Assembly: GCA_013398955.1 (NCBI GenBank)
Contig: VWPU01012146.1
Location: 21,781-85,780, forward strand
DNA length: 64,000 nt
DNA from: Callaeas wilsoni
Taxonomy: Eukaryota; Chordata; Aves; Passeriformes; Callaeidae
Direction of reading: 5' to 3'
This document shows, in pieces, positions 20,392 through 32,903 of this stretch; positions within the stretch are counted from its first letter, which is position 1, and the number at the start of each line of letters is the position of its first letter. Position numbers and translations under genes: made by a program. The notes beneath the pieces are model-generated. The model was not told where the DNA came from. It did no database searches and was given only the letters and a program-made list of their open reading frames with translations.

Positions 20392-22559
20392 AGCATAAGC
20401 ATTTATAACAATATTAGCAATAATCTTGAAATCTATTTACTATAAAGCCTGGTTATGCAGTTTAAAAAACTTTATTTAATGTGTTTGCAGTTATTTCTGA
20501 ATGAATGATTTTCTATGACAATATCCATATTAAAAGTATGATCTTAGAATAAATACAAGAATTTGCATTTAAATTTACTCACATATCTGCAAGCTGAGAA
20601 ACTCATAAGACTTTGTAGTAATACTAATTATTTTTAGGATCCTCAAGAAATTAAAAGTGCTAGGAGGTAATAAGGCTTCCAAACAACCTACACAACTTGA
20701 AAAACAAGTACTTCAGTGGCTTAATTATTCACTTAAGCTTGTTTATATGCAATGTAAATAGCAAGCTGGCTCTGACTTCTTATAAATTGCTGCTACTGTA
20801 CATCCCGAAGATAAATTGGAAACAGTTGCTAAATAAATCTCCCTGAAGTCAGTTCAATCTTCATTCCGTATTTATCTGTTGAAATCCATCTGTTTCTTGT
20901 TGGTGGTTGTTTGGCTACTGAAGATCATGTCCTCTGAATAAGTATTTCTTTCATTGTGTCAGAACAACTCCAAGACCTTTGGGGCTGCGGACTGCACTGA
21001 ACACAGAAACAGAGCAATCATTTTATGCAAAAGGACTTAGTCTCAGATTTTGGATTTAGCTCAGTTCAGTACACAAAGAAGTGCATTGTATGAATTGATT
21101 TAGTTCTTACTGCACAGGAGGTGATAGTCCTATTCCAGCACAGCTATAAAACTGAGCCAAGGAATAATTTTGTGAAATTCTCTGAGCCCTTCTCTCTTAT
21201 CCAATAAGTTATGGGGTAAAGTAGATCTGTTTGCCTTTTTAAATAAAAAGAATCACTAGATAGATGGGTTTGGTGGCTTATCAATAAAGACATGCCCTTC
21301 TGCCAGTGATTGAGGGTTTATGCATGTTATACCAAACATGTTCGGTAATGTGCAGATGGTGCAGATGCTGGGATTTTTTTTTTGCTTGGCACTAATATTA
21401 AAAGTATTTAAATTTAGACACTTCTCTAACAGCTTTTAAAGCATTTAAAAACTGTTTTCTAAAGTTACAAGGCAATCAATTTCTAATTTGTTATTCTTTT
21501 GTAATATGTAAAAATTTGTCCTAGAAATAAGGAAGTCACACCTTGACTGAGATGCGCTGTTGCATCTACTAAACAATAAAAGTATTGTTCTTTCTTTTCT
21601 GTTAATACTTCAATTCAATTTGTAGTTTGCATTACAGTTCCTAGAGAAGTACAGTCCAATCAAAATACCTAAATATACTTGAGGAAAACCATCATCTCTA
21701 CCAAAGTCTCTCAGAAGACATTAAGCTCTTATTTATCTCACATCAGTATGGCACCTGAACAGCAACTCATAACCACTCCTATAAAAATGTCAGTCTATGA
21801 CTCCTGAGAAGGCTGAGATTCCAACCCAGCTTCTTATTTAACATAAGTCAAAGCCATGCAAAATGTTTAACAAGAAAGGTGAGGCGAATTTGCAGTAAAA
21901 GCTAGAATAGCTGAGATATCAGAGAATATGAGAAATGCCTCTTCAGGAAAGCAGGGCAGTTTGATGTATTAGGAGATGAACATGATCCATGAGTAGAACT
22001 GGTAGATGCTACTACAAAACAAAGAATAAATATTTATAAAGATTGATCTCAACACTTTAAAACTGTTTACTATCCCAAAACAAATAACCTTTAAGTAACA
22101 TCTCAAAGCTCATTTGTTTTTTTTGGTTTGTAAAATTAGGCAAATACTGAGGTCGAGGGGCTGAGAATGAGCGTTTTTCTGTAGTTTGACTGGTAGGGAG
22201 ATTAGAACTTGGTGAGGTATACTGATGCACAAAAATCTGATGCAAATTTTCAAGTTCACTCACAAGTACTCAAACTCTCTGAAAGCAGTATTCCTGTGAG
22301 CTTTACTCTTTCTGCCAACAAAACACTTAAATGGGTATCCATGTGAGTTACATTTCCCTGTTTTGTAGGACTGGCAGAAGAAATTGATTTGCAGTTAGTT
22401 TTAACCAATGTGTGTCTGAAGTAATTTAGTGATAGCTCTAAGATGTAATAAGAAATATCCCTCATTATATTTCAGAAATACTAATTTATGCCTTGAAACT
22501 GCTTATAATACAGAGCTACAGCTCTCAGTGTTCTGTGATGAAATAAAGACTATTGTGGA
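20392..22559. other. Intergenic, no feature recognised
   Basis: AT-rich sequence; short open frames (22,057-22,263; 22,256-22,465 minus) lack family features. Confidence 0.5.
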
Positions 22560-22585
22560 TCTTCCACCTTTAAGAAGGTGGAAGA
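22560..22585. repeat. Perfect inverted repeat, 11-base arms
   Basis: tcttccacctt and aaggtggaaga flank a 4-base loop (taag). It could fold as a hairpin on either strand. No known small RNA is recognised. Confidence 0.7.
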
Positions 22586-22903
22586 GGTGATGGCTGCTGA
22601 AGATGAGACGGAGGGTTGTTTGTTTTATAATTTTGCCATAATAGGTTTCCCAAATTGCTTAGATTAGTTAGGAAGTACATCTTCATGTCTTCTAAACTGA
22701 ACAATCTCTTAATTTCTAGAGTTAGATGTCACTGCTGAAAAGCTGTTAGCAGGGAAACCTTCTAACTTTCCCAGAGTTTGTGTGAGAATTTTCTCTTTCT
22801 CTCTATTCCCAGGCTAAAATATTATAAACAATCCTTGGAGTTTTCTAAAACCAATTAAGCTCTGTGCACCTGCATTTGCTTACATTCTTGTGTAGGTAAA
22901 CAT

Positions 22904-23106
22904 TGTGATATAGGTGACATCAGAATTAACCAATGAACTTGGCAGATGGTGGACCAGACGTCCAATAGAGTTTTGACACTGTTGTAAAACTTCAAGTAAG
23001 CTAAAAGATATAAGCCGCTTTGTAGAATAATAAAAAACCCTCTGCATCGCTTTGTTCTACCTGGACACCGGACTCCGTGTCATTACTCTGGGACATCACC
23101 GTGACA
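22904..23106 (+). mobile_element. Compact solo-LTR-like unit
   Basis: Begins TGTGATATAGG and ends CACCGTGACA. In order it contains a CCAAT-like box (about 22,930), TATAAG (23,009-23,014), AATAAA (23,029-23,034) and a U5-like end. The close spacing of the TATA box and polyadenylation signal resembles alpharetrovirus-type LTRs. The 5' edge may lie a little upstream, and flanking bases show no clear target duplication. Family not identified. Confidence 0.55.
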
Positions 23107-23847
23107 GTTAGATATTTAATTGTTTAAATTTGTAGATATAAAGGTGCCAACCCATAATTTTATTTTAACTATTTTACAAGAACTTAAAACTGAATTTACA
23201 TTCCTGTAGTCTGTTCAACTCAAAACTCTTCTCTTTTCTTGTTCTCTCCAATCTTTAGTTCACTGTAGATCTCTGTGAGTTTGGTCAGAAATACTCTCCT
23301 GATATATGTATTTCTAGGCAGCAGCGTGTTATGAGTGAAAATCCAGAGAATAGGCATTGGTAAAAAGTTATAAAAGTTGTAGTAATATGTGAGTTATCCT
23401 CACAATGCAAGGAAAGTAATCTGCTTGTGAGGAATGCAATTTGTTTCTCCCAAAAGCCAGTGAAAAGGAAATAGCATCTTTCAACCTACGGACTAACTGA
23501 TATGTGTTAGTGAAGGACTTGTTATTCAGTAAAACTTCTGGGGTTGACCCCAGAGTTACAAAAAGTATCTGCACAGTTGAAGTTGCTACTCAACTCTCAT
23601 AACTCATGCCTAGTGACAGAAGTGACTGTGAAATAGAGGCAGTGTCTCTCCTCCCACCTAACCCAGCTGCTTTGTGTCTCAGCAAGAGCATAAATGCCTC
23701 TTTTCCTTCCTAGTCAAAGGTGGGAGTTTCAAAAGAAGAGAAAATCTTGAGAGGATGTCTGTGGTGATACTGCTCTGCACAGCAGGGCTAGAGGGATGGC
23801 AGACTCCTTGCAGGGCTGTGTCACTGGAAATGCTCGTGTGGGATCTC
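23107..23847. other. Intergenic, no feature recognised
   Basis: Mixed-composition DNA with no recognised gene or repeat. Confidence 0.5.
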
Positions 23848-23898
23848 AGAGAGAGGAAGAGAGAGAGGGAGGGAGGGAGGGAGGCAGGCAGGGAAGGA
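23848..23898 (+). repeat. GA/GGGA simple repeat
   Basis: Purine-rich tract of GAGA and then GGGA units grading into GGCA. It creates mirrored open frames on both strands that are not genes. Confidence 0.85.
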
Positions 23899-24177
23899 GT
23901 CCTGCCATAGCAGCAGCATGTACAAGGAAGCATGGTAACAAAGGCATCGTCAGTACTGTAATAATAATGACAACAGACAGTTTTTGAGCACTAGGAAATT
24001 TAGCAAAAAGTGTTATGAAGCAATCAAGCTCTTAATTGCTAGACAGAATGGTGTAAATCTGATAAATGAGAGGTTGGATTATCTTTTTAGTTAAACTAGT
24101 GTAAGTCATTTGACAGAATAATCACACCAATATCTGTGATGATCCTCAAAAACTGGAATAAGGGTAGCTTTTCTTTC

Positions 24178-24199
24178 AATAATAATAATAATAATAATA
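24178..24199 (+). repeat. (AAT)n microsatellite
   Basis: Seven perfect AAT units and one extra base. Confidence 0.9.
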
Positions 24200-24395
24200 C
24201 TTCAGCTGTTAAAAATCAGGACATCATAATAAAATTTTGACTGTGTTGGTGTTTCAAATGTTTTTAGTGGAAGAAGGGTCAACACTGTCTGTTCTGAATG
24301 ATGTCTTATGTAGATACTAGGTGCTTTAATATGAAGAGACCTTTATAAAAAGGTAGCTAATCCACTTCACTGGGTCATTTAAGTGGAGCATGATC

Positions 24396-25440
24396 ATGGA
24401 ATCACGGGATGGCTGAAGTGGGAAGGTACCTCTTGAGATCATCCAGTTCAGCTACCCTGCTCAAGCAGGGCCACCCAGAGCTGGTTGCCCAGAACCATAT
24501 CCAGACAGTTTTTGAGTGTCCCCAAGGATGGGGACTCCACAGCCTCCCTGGGCACCCTGTGCCAGTGCTCAGTCATCCTCACAGTAAAAACATTTTTCCT
24601 GGTGTTCAGAGAGAACCTGTTGTGTTTCAGTGTGTGCCCATTAACTCTGATCATGTCATGAGGCACCACTGAAAATAGCCTGGCTCTGTCCTCTTTTCAT
24701 CCTCCCTTCAGGTACTTATAGACATTGACGAGATCCTTCTGAGCCTTCCCTTCTCCAGGCTGAACAGTCCCAGGTCTCTCAGCCGTTCCTCATTGGAGAG
24801 AAGCTCCAGTGCCTTAATCATCTGTGTGGCCTCTTGTTGGACTCTCTTTAGTATGTCTGTGTCTCTCCTATAATGGGTAGCCCAGAACTGGACCCATCAC
24901 CCCAGGTATGGCTTCTCCAGGGCTGAGTAGAGGGGCAGGATCACCTCCCTCCATCTGCTGGCAACACTCCACCTACTGCAGCCTAGGAGAACACCATTGG
25001 CCTCCTTCGCTACCAGGGCACACTGCTGGCTCATGTCCCACTTGGTGTCCACCAGAGCTCCCAGATTCTCTTCTCCAAAGCTGCTTTCCAACTGGGTGTC
25101 CCCCAGTATATATTGGTGCACAGAGTTGTTCCACTTTAGTGGTAGGACTAAGAAGTATGACCTGGCACTTCAGCCACTCGTCCCAGTTTGTGTCATCAGC
25201 AAACTCGCTGAGAATATCCTGTCCCACATCATCTAGGTCATTAATGAAGATGTTAAGCGGGCTTGGACCCAATACAGATGCCTGGTGGACAGTGGCCTCC
25301 ATTGAGGCTTTGTGCCATCGATCATAACTCTCTGGGTGCCGCTGTTCGTCCAGTTTTTAGTCTACCTCACTCTCTGCTCATCGAGGCCATAATTAATTAA
25401 GCTTCTCTGCAAGGGTCTTAAGGGAAACAGTGTTGATCTA
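24396..25440 (-). mobile_element. CR1 LINE, 3' end with reverse transcriptase remnant
   Basis: Antisense to the + strand: the tail lies at 24,396 (gaatcacgggatggctg) and the coding part runs to about 25,440. Minus-strand frames give CR1 ORF2 pieces in different frames: SVLGPSPLNIFINDLDDVGQ and FADDTN (the reverse transcriptase ADD block) around 25,190-25,300, MSQQCALVAKEANGVLLG around 24,970-25,060, and SREV-like text with LPLYSALEKPYL near 24,900. Frameshifts break the frame, so it is dead. About 1 kb of the roughly 4.5 kb element remains. Confidence 0.92.
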
Positions 25441-25623
25441 TTGACACAAAGTATCCTCTTTATGCCTTGCCTCTAGTGCTTTTTACTAGTCTGCAGTTAA
25501 TCTGCTCAACCAGTGGCTGCAGGATCAGGAAGTTTAATGCAGGGATTAGTACGGATTAGTTGATGCTTTTCATTCTTTAGGTGGGGGCAGTCTACAGACA
25601 CTGGCAAACACTATTCTTGATGT
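25441..25623. other. Intergenic, no feature recognised
   Basis: Transition from CR1 to unique sequence; nothing recognised. Confidence 0.5.

Positions 25624-25658
<35 letters not shown>
25624..25658 (+). repeat. (TG)n/(TA)n microsatellite
   Basis: Alternating TG then about a dozen TA units, ending in gtatac. It generates a Tyr-Ile repeat at the start of a 69-codon open frame (25,627-25,836), which I do not regard as a gene. Confidence 0.9.
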
Positions 25659-25659
<1 letters not shown>

Positions 25660-26364
25660 CACAGTCGTATTTTCATATTATTTTCCATAAAAAAACCTTT
25701 TCAGTTTTACCGTGACTCTTCAAGCTGGATGTATGTCTGTGACCTTCATCTAGCTCTAAAGAGTATCCCAGATTTCCACTGTCAGAAGCCCAAAATACCC
25801 ACCTCAGAACATGTCCTTTACAAAATGGAACAGTAGGCTGAAAGTGATGATCAGTTTTGCTGTTTCAGGTGGCTGTTACTCAGGCTTGTAATCACTGACA
25901 AACATATTCGAACTTAAAGCATTGTGTTAGTCTGTTCATGCCTATTTGCATCAGGCAAATAGTTGTGCTGAAGGCACAACTCAGAAGACAATGTAAAAGT
26001 GGGAAGTGGTGCAGTACCACGAGATAAGACAAAACTCTAAAAAGCAAATGGTTTTTCTACATTATATCCATAAACCAAGCAGAGAGATTTGAGTGTGATG
26101 AATGAACTGTTTTCAAAAAAATGTGGTTCGCCTGATTTCACCAGAACAGCTCTATGGGGAACAACAGAGGAAGTGAAGCACTTTGGTTTAGAAATGTTTG
26201 AGGAAGTAGTATGAATTCTAGAACATTCAAAACAGTATGAAATGATTTTAGAGGGAAAAAAATACTAACAAAGAGGTGTACAGATTATTCAAAATACTTT
26301 GTTTCTCTATTGCATAAGAATGACTGACTCTCATTTTACTTCAGCCTGAGTAGAAGTGTTTATA

Positions 26365-26393
26365 ATTAAGCCTCCTCCATGAGGAGGCTTAAT
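26365..26393. repeat. Perfect inverted repeat, 13-base arms, 3-base loop
   Basis: attaagcctcctc and gaggaggcttaat around cat. The arms are perfect; the next outer pair does not match. Could form a stable cruciform or RNA hairpin. No known RNA family is recognised. Confidence 0.8.
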
Positions 26394-26708
26394 CTTATCT
26401 CTCACTCCTTTCTCTCCATTACACACATTTTCTCAACAGTCTTATCTCTGTATGTCTTTTTGGGGTGCTATGCTATGATCCAGTTGGGTGTATCTCTCTA
26501 AAGCTTTTTTGCACAGCAAGCCAGCTAATCTTGTTACCCTCTACTACTGTAAATAAGAATAGTACACAAAGACACAGTAAGATCTTCCAAGCAAGGTACA
26601 ATTTACTTCAACCAAAGGAATGAAACAGGGGAATGGTCTCATTGCAAGAGGCCTTTCTGCCCTGTATAATCCTTGAGCTTCCCTGCCGTCTCTTACGTGG
26701 GCTGGTCT

Positions 26709-26730
26709 CAAACTTGGCATGCCAAGTTTG
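26709..26730. repeat. Perfect 22-base palindrome
   Basis: The left half is caaacttggca and the right half its exact complement, with no loop. The inner part contains TTGGCATGCCAA, which resembles the NFI site TTGGC(N5)GCCAA but has only a 2-base spacer. Outer pairs do not match. Confidence 0.8.
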
Positions 26731-28403
26731 GAGATGAAGTTACAGTTCTTTTGGCTTTCAGACAATCTCTGACACAGCTGACAGCTCCCTTGATCTCTTT
26801 CTGCCAGGGCATAAATGAACAGGATTTATTGGTTTAAAGGACACAGATTTAGTAAAAAAAAGGTCGGCTAACTTTACTGTCATGTGGAAGAAGCAACTGC
26901 CTGTAATGGCCCATTGTCTCAGCTGTCTTTGAGATGCATAGCTGAAACTCTTCTAGCCCTGAAGCTTTTGCTTCATTTTCCACTTTGGCAAACAATCTGA
27001 GTCAAGAAAAACAACACCAACATTTTTTCACAGTGATATTTAAAAGCTCAAGCCAAATTTTCGGCTCATGTCAATCAGGCCAGCAATCTTGACTTCAAGG
27101 AAAATTTGCTAATTTACATGAGCTGATGGCATAGTTTAGAATTCTAAAGCCATAGTCTTCAAAAACAGAAAGAAAATAAACACTTGCAAAGCTTTTTAAA
27201 AGGACATCTAAATTGGTTTCATAGTCTGTCACCTCCATAAACTTATAAAACAGAGCATGCATGATTTCCTGTTCCCAGGCTCCTTCCCTGGTCAACAACA
27301 CAAAATGGTAATGCAGGAAGCAAACAAAACTCTTTAAACTGATGGTATTTTTTAAAAGTTACTGCTATTGAAATAAATGTTTCATAAATAACTGGTTATA
27401 CAATGGAATATATGTCTTCCAGCATGAAAGTTTCAGGAAATAAAGCAGGAGAGAATTCTACTGTCATTAATTTTCTTTGACTGAGCGAGCAGCTCTTTTG
27501 ACAACCCCTGCAGAGCCCCCAGCACACAACCTATTTATGCAAGCTGAACTCAGAGCCAGAATTTAAGCTAAGCACAGTAAAAATAATGGGCAATGTAAAA
27601 AGCCAGGTGTTTAGAGCAGTCTCGTACAAACTAATAGGTACTTGTTTTTATAGGTGTATCCTGGTGAGCCAGTTCTAGATATTTTGCCAGCCCCAAAAAT
27701 GTGCCAAATCCCATGGGAGTGCTCTGATTTTTTTTCCTCTGCATCTAGTGAATATTTTGGGGGACTGAAAAAGAACCTCTTTAAATTAGTTGTGTGGGTT
27801 TAGTCTTTGCTATTATTTGGTGTAATATAGATTACATCCCATGCATATATAGGGTATTGCAAACCCCAAACCTCTCCTCCTTAGCATTGCTTCAGGAACA
27901 CTCAGAGGGAAAAATACATGCACCTCTTGTTTTCCATTAATCAGGGCAAAAATCTGATGGTACAAAGGGTCCTAATTGAACTGGAATGAAGTAACAATGG
28001 GGAGTTTTTATTTAATAGGTACATATATGCGTACTCAATGTGTTTGTTAGTACATAACCTGTACATTTACAGGCAAATTTTCTAAAAAATCTGATTTCTG
28101 GAGTAAAGGGTTAGAAACTACGAGTAGGTACATAAAATCAGAATAAAACAATACTTAATGCACCTAGTCCTTTGGAAAATCTGTCTCTTGTAGAAGGCAG
28201 TAGATAAGATAAGAGGTATTTTGAAAATCTAATCATTTAATACATAATTCTGGGGAAAAATAGTGACTAAATCATGAACATATTTAAACTACATTATGAA
28301 ATAATGCGATAGTCATATTTTTTCTTTGTTTCCATCAGCCTTTTAGCCAACCACTGTATGTGTGTGTATGTATATATCTAAATAGATGCATGTATGTAAA
28401 TAT
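26731..28403. other. Intergenic, no feature recognised
   Basis: AT-rich. No repeat family or coding signature seen. Confidence 0.5.
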
Positions 28404-28462
28404 GAAAAAAAAAAAGGAGTAGGGAAAGGAAAAGAATAGGAGAAAAAGAGAAAAAAAGGAAA
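28404..28462 (+). repeat. Purine-rich low-complexity tract
   Basis: Almost unbroken A/G run beginning with a 12-base A tract. Confidence 0.8.
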
Positions 28463-28730
28463 TACCTCTTTTATAGACTGGCAGAATTATTTCTATATTA
28501 AAATAGGTGTGACAGTTGTTGCCTTCTGTGGAACGGATAAGCAGAGCCGTTTTCTAATCAGACAGTAAATAAGATGTACTAACAATTGGCCTCGCATTTA
28601 CTTCTTTGAAATCAAACCATTTGAACACTGGAAAAATATTATACTATCATCTGCTGAGATGGTTGTCAAATTTCAGCAGTAACTTTTCACATGGAATACT
28701 ATAATTCATATAAGCATTATTGACATCACA

Positions 28731-28915
28731 TATCACAGAATCACAGATAGCTGAGCTCAGAAGGAATCTCTGGAGGTGTTCTGGTCCCCTGCTCAAGCAC
28801 GGCCACCTAGAACCTTTTGCCATGACAGCTTTTGAATATTTCCAAGGGTGGAGGCTCCACAACCTCTGAGGGCAACTTGTGCCACTGCTCCATCATTTCA
28901 CCCAGACATACAATG
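28731..28915 (-). mobile_element. CR1 LINE 3' fragment, antisense
   Basis: Reverse-complement CR1 tail (atcacagaatcacag), then the usual antisense words (ctgctcaagcacggccacct; ggtggaggctccacaacctc). About 185 bases, diverged. Confidence 0.85.
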
Positions 28916-29754
28916 GAAAACAATGTGTACAGCACACCACCACTTTGAAGGGGCAAAACCAAAAATTGTCCTGCTTGAGAAATAAGTAGGAGCTCATGAT
29001 CAAATTTGAAATAAAATTTACGTATTTCCTCTTCCATTACTGACGATAGTCCCATGCCAAATTTGCTTTTTCTAAAATGTCATCACTCACACAGTCTTTT
29101 GTCCATGTATTATCGTTTAACATCCTCAATATTTGGAGGGTCCTGAAGGGGTAGTTTAAATTGCAGATGATTATTTCTATCCCCACAGGCAGTGTTTCAT
29201 TTCTATTTGAATGTATAAGCAATCCAATGTAATTTTGATTTTGTTGTTGCCAGGCTCAGTAAAAATAAAATCAGAGCTACAAAATTTGTGCGCACAGCAA
29301 AACCAGATGTATTAATATGAGAGGTAAAAATGAATAGGAAAATTTGAATGAAGGCAAAATAATTTGTCAGTGGGGTAAGATGAATCTGTAACAATGTTTG
29401 AGGGGGGAAAAGTATGGTAGCCTTTATATTAATCTCTTTAAAATCCTTAAATTTTATACAGAAAAAAAATACACAGTTCTTGCATAAACTACTACTTGCT
29501 GTTGAAGAAGAAAAGTTATGGAAATGAAAATTACCATTTGACTGGAACTTGGTTGGACAAAGTTTTATGGGCTACAACAAAACATTTATCTTTATGTATT
29601 TGAATTACTAGTATCTTAATGCATTTCTCCCACCCTTATCTGAGAATGAGATTCTTGAATTTGGTGTAATTAAAATTACCTTCAACAACTTCAAAAACAA
29701 TACCTTTAAAGAAGCTTTGGCGGTGATAAGTATGTCCATCAGGCGTGTCATTTG
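28916..29754. other. Intergenic, no feature recognised
   Basis: AT-rich, no recognised feature beyond short open frames. Confidence 0.5.
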
Positions 29755-30150
29755 AAGACACACCTGCCCTTATACGAGCATAACTCCTTCAGTTAGAAAA
29801 GGTTTCATACACTGGTGATGGATCAGATGGCTGCCACTGGTGTTCACCACTCCCTTTTATCCAACCACCTGGAAACCATCGACTTCTGGGCTTTTAGACT
29901 CTTGGCCACCCATGAGCCAGAAGATCCCTTGACCCAGGCGACTGAGGGCAGCAGGGGCTCCCTGGGGTGGCAGGGCAGGGCCTGGAAACCCATCCAGGAG
30001 CAGGGCATTATCAGGTTGGGCATGGTGACAGTGGGGCTGCAAAGTTTCTCGCACCATGCCGGATTTCATCCCCTATGGTCAGACCACAGGTGCAATGATC
30101 TTGAAGCTGTCTACAAAAGGATCTCGGCTGTGCCCTAAAGGCTGTGCTAA
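29755..30150 (+). other. GC-richer block with an unassigned 107-codon frame
   Basis: A frame from ATG 29,815 to a stop ending at 30,138 begins MMDQMAATGVHHSL and ends KRISAVP. Composition is clearly richer in GC than the flanks. There is no signal peptide, no membrane segment and no motif I recognise. A 70-codon frame overlaps on the other strand. Options are a degenerate retrocopy, an uncharacterised repeat, an exon of a noncoding RNA, or chance. Confidence 0.25.
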
Positions 30151-32903
30151 GACAGAGGACCACAAAAAGGCAACAAGCTGATGGGTGGCAGCAGCAGTTT
30201 CAAAATGCATCAGTTCTAAAACTGAATTAATTTTTTTTCTGCCATAAGGAATTTCCTAATAAAGATTACTCAGTAAAAGTAAGTGCTTTGCTTTTGGAGA
30301 TTGACTTTTCCCATTCAATCTGCTAAAACTTCTGCAGGATATAATTTTCCAACAGAGTCCCTTGAAAAGTGTTTTTGTTCTGAAACTTAACCAAGTATGT
30401 TATTAATATTTACCTTTGACTATCTTCTTGTACTTCATGCAAGACTAGGAAAATTGTTCCATATATAAAGCTACACTTCTTTGCTTTCTCTTGTCTTCAT
30501 TCTATCTACACTCTAGCCTCCTATGACTTACAACATTAAAAAATAGGGAGGACATATATGACATAGAGTCAGGTTTTGCAGAATGCATTATCCTATGAGA
30601 AATGCAGTTACTTATTGGAATGTAAAAATGTTAAGTATTCAGCCTGGCCCTTCTTTAAGAGAACCACTTACTGTGAATGTCATGTTCAGCTAGCAGGAGA
30701 GGTAGAGTTTTTAAAATGCTTGTTGAGTTCTCACTGAATGTAAAGTTTCTCTTCTTAGTAAAGTTGCTCAAAAAATGTTGATGTTCTGGTCCTTAATATC
30801 TCCTCTAATACTGATGAAACTTTAGTAAATAAGTAAAACTATATATCAAATTACACTGAAGTGGTGAAGTAACTGGGAGACAGATTAGATACTACTACTA
30901 GTTTTTCTTTTCCCCTCTTTGGTACTTTAACCCATAAGGTTGGAGAGCGTGCATTGAGCAGGCATTCAGTTGTGTTCAGCTCTTTTGCTTTGCAGTTCTG
31001 AACAAGCCAGCTACTGAAAAATCATTGAAATTCCTGTCAGATCCATAGCCCCTTACAGATACAGGGCTGTACACTAAGCATTTAACATGGACTTTTGGAA
31101 AGAAGAGTCAATAATATTGCCAGATACATTCATTTAGTTGTAGTAGGGTTGGCTATCACCCATGAAACATGTAATTAAGAACCATTTTTCATAAGTAAGT
31201 CTCCTTGTAGCACAGCAAATAAGAAGGATACTTACGGACTACTGTGCTCATTGCCTGTTTCAGACAACTTTCAGAGACATATGCCAACCATGCAATACCT
31301 GCTAGTAAGACCCCTTTGTGATAAAAGTTTATTTAGAAGTCATGAACAGGTTTCTTGTTTAACAGACAAGGTCCTCAGCATTAATTAATAGTACAACTGC
31401 CTTTAGTTCAAATTTTTTGAGTGATCTGAGGTGGCAGTCACATTTCTAAATTGGGCCCTTAAACAGTAATGGGAATACTTGGGGTGGGGGCAGTTGTGTG
31501 GAGCTGATTCCCTTAGAGATTTTAATTAGCACTAGTTAGTGGAAAAACACCAGCTGATCCTTGCTTTTGAGCAAGACATTGACCTCAATTTAAAGGTTTC
31601 AGATGAGATACAGAATCTTACATGTTCTAAAAGAAATGTTGAAAATGAGCTATTTGAATCCATACTTGGGCAAATGAGTGATTAACTCAACATTCGCTGC
31701 TGTTGAGCACTGAGGGCTCTTTGTGAATTTAAATTTTCATGGGAACACAAATAAAGAGTAAGCAAATCTAAATAAATGTTTGTTTTTCTTTGATTTTTGT
31801 AATTTAGGTTTGGTTTGTATATGTTGTGTTTAACTCCAGTAGGCAGCTAAAGCACCACACAGCCACTTACTCCCCTACGGTGCAATAAGGGACAGAATCA
31901 GAAAAGGAAAAGTGAGACAACTTGAGGTTTGAGATAAGGACATTTTAGTAAGGACAACAAAAGCCACACACACAAGCAAACCAAAACAAGGAATTCATTC
32001 ACCGCTTTGGGCTCCATCAGTTATGTTGATCACTCAGGACAGGGGAGGTGATGTGTTGCACTAAAGTTATTGGGCAACAAAACCAGCTCTGGTCAGGCCA
32101 CTGCTGCTCTTGCACTGCTTCACGTGAGGCACATTATCCATTGGTGCCCACTATGTTCTGCCCACCAAATAGCAAGCACTAGAATTTCACGAAAACAAAC
32201 TTCCTATCCAGGAGGCAGTAGTTCTTGACCACAATGGATGTCTTCTCTATCCATGCAAAAAGGGCAAATATATACTCTAAAAACTCTTTTTCACACTTAA
32301 TTATAGAGTTGATTATAGAAGAATGGTGGCTCTCCAGAGACAGTGAATTGTTTAGACAATGTATTATGATAAATTGAGCTTTTATAAAAGGAATGTTCAC
32401 AAAGGGTAGACCTATATTGGCGACAGAGTGCAGAGAAGGGTTATTTCTGGTGTGAATTTGCCTTATATCTCCACTAGGAGTCTTTCTGTACACTCTGAAG
32501 TGTATTACTGATGCTCTGAAGATGCACCTTTTGGCAGAAAGAAGGTTGAAGCCATCTACTTAAGAGCTATCCAGAGTGCCCTGCTTCCAATGTGCACATA
32601 AAGATTTTCATTAATTTTCTCATTATTAATAAATGGCATGGAATAGAACTGGGAACTGACAGAAACTTCCCTGCTGGCAAAAATATGATATAGACATTTG
32701 ATTTTGAAACCATAACAGATCACAGGAAGTCAAATCTGTTGTCTGCACCATTTGCAAAGGGAGACATCCAAAGAGTACCAGTGGGGAATTTCTCCATTTG
32801 TTTCAATTGATCGTGAGCTACTGGTACAAAGCTCCATCATATTAGACTGCTACACTACAATCAAGTGACCACTTGCAAAGATAAAGTAAATTTCTGCATT
32901 AAA
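30151..32903. other. Intergenic, no feature recognised
   Basis: AT-rich. A 104-codon minus-strand frame (32,179-32,493) has no family features. Confidence 0.5.

Noticed and set aside
23674..23987. Paired open frames around a GA-rich tract
   Set aside because: Low-complexity repeat translated in several frames.
24908..25327. 139-codon + strand open frame
   Set aside because: It is the antisense shadow of the minus-strand CR1 reverse transcriptase remnant.
25627..25836. 69-codon frame starting with a Tyr-Ile repeat
   Set aside because: The start is a TA microsatellite and the remainder has no family features.
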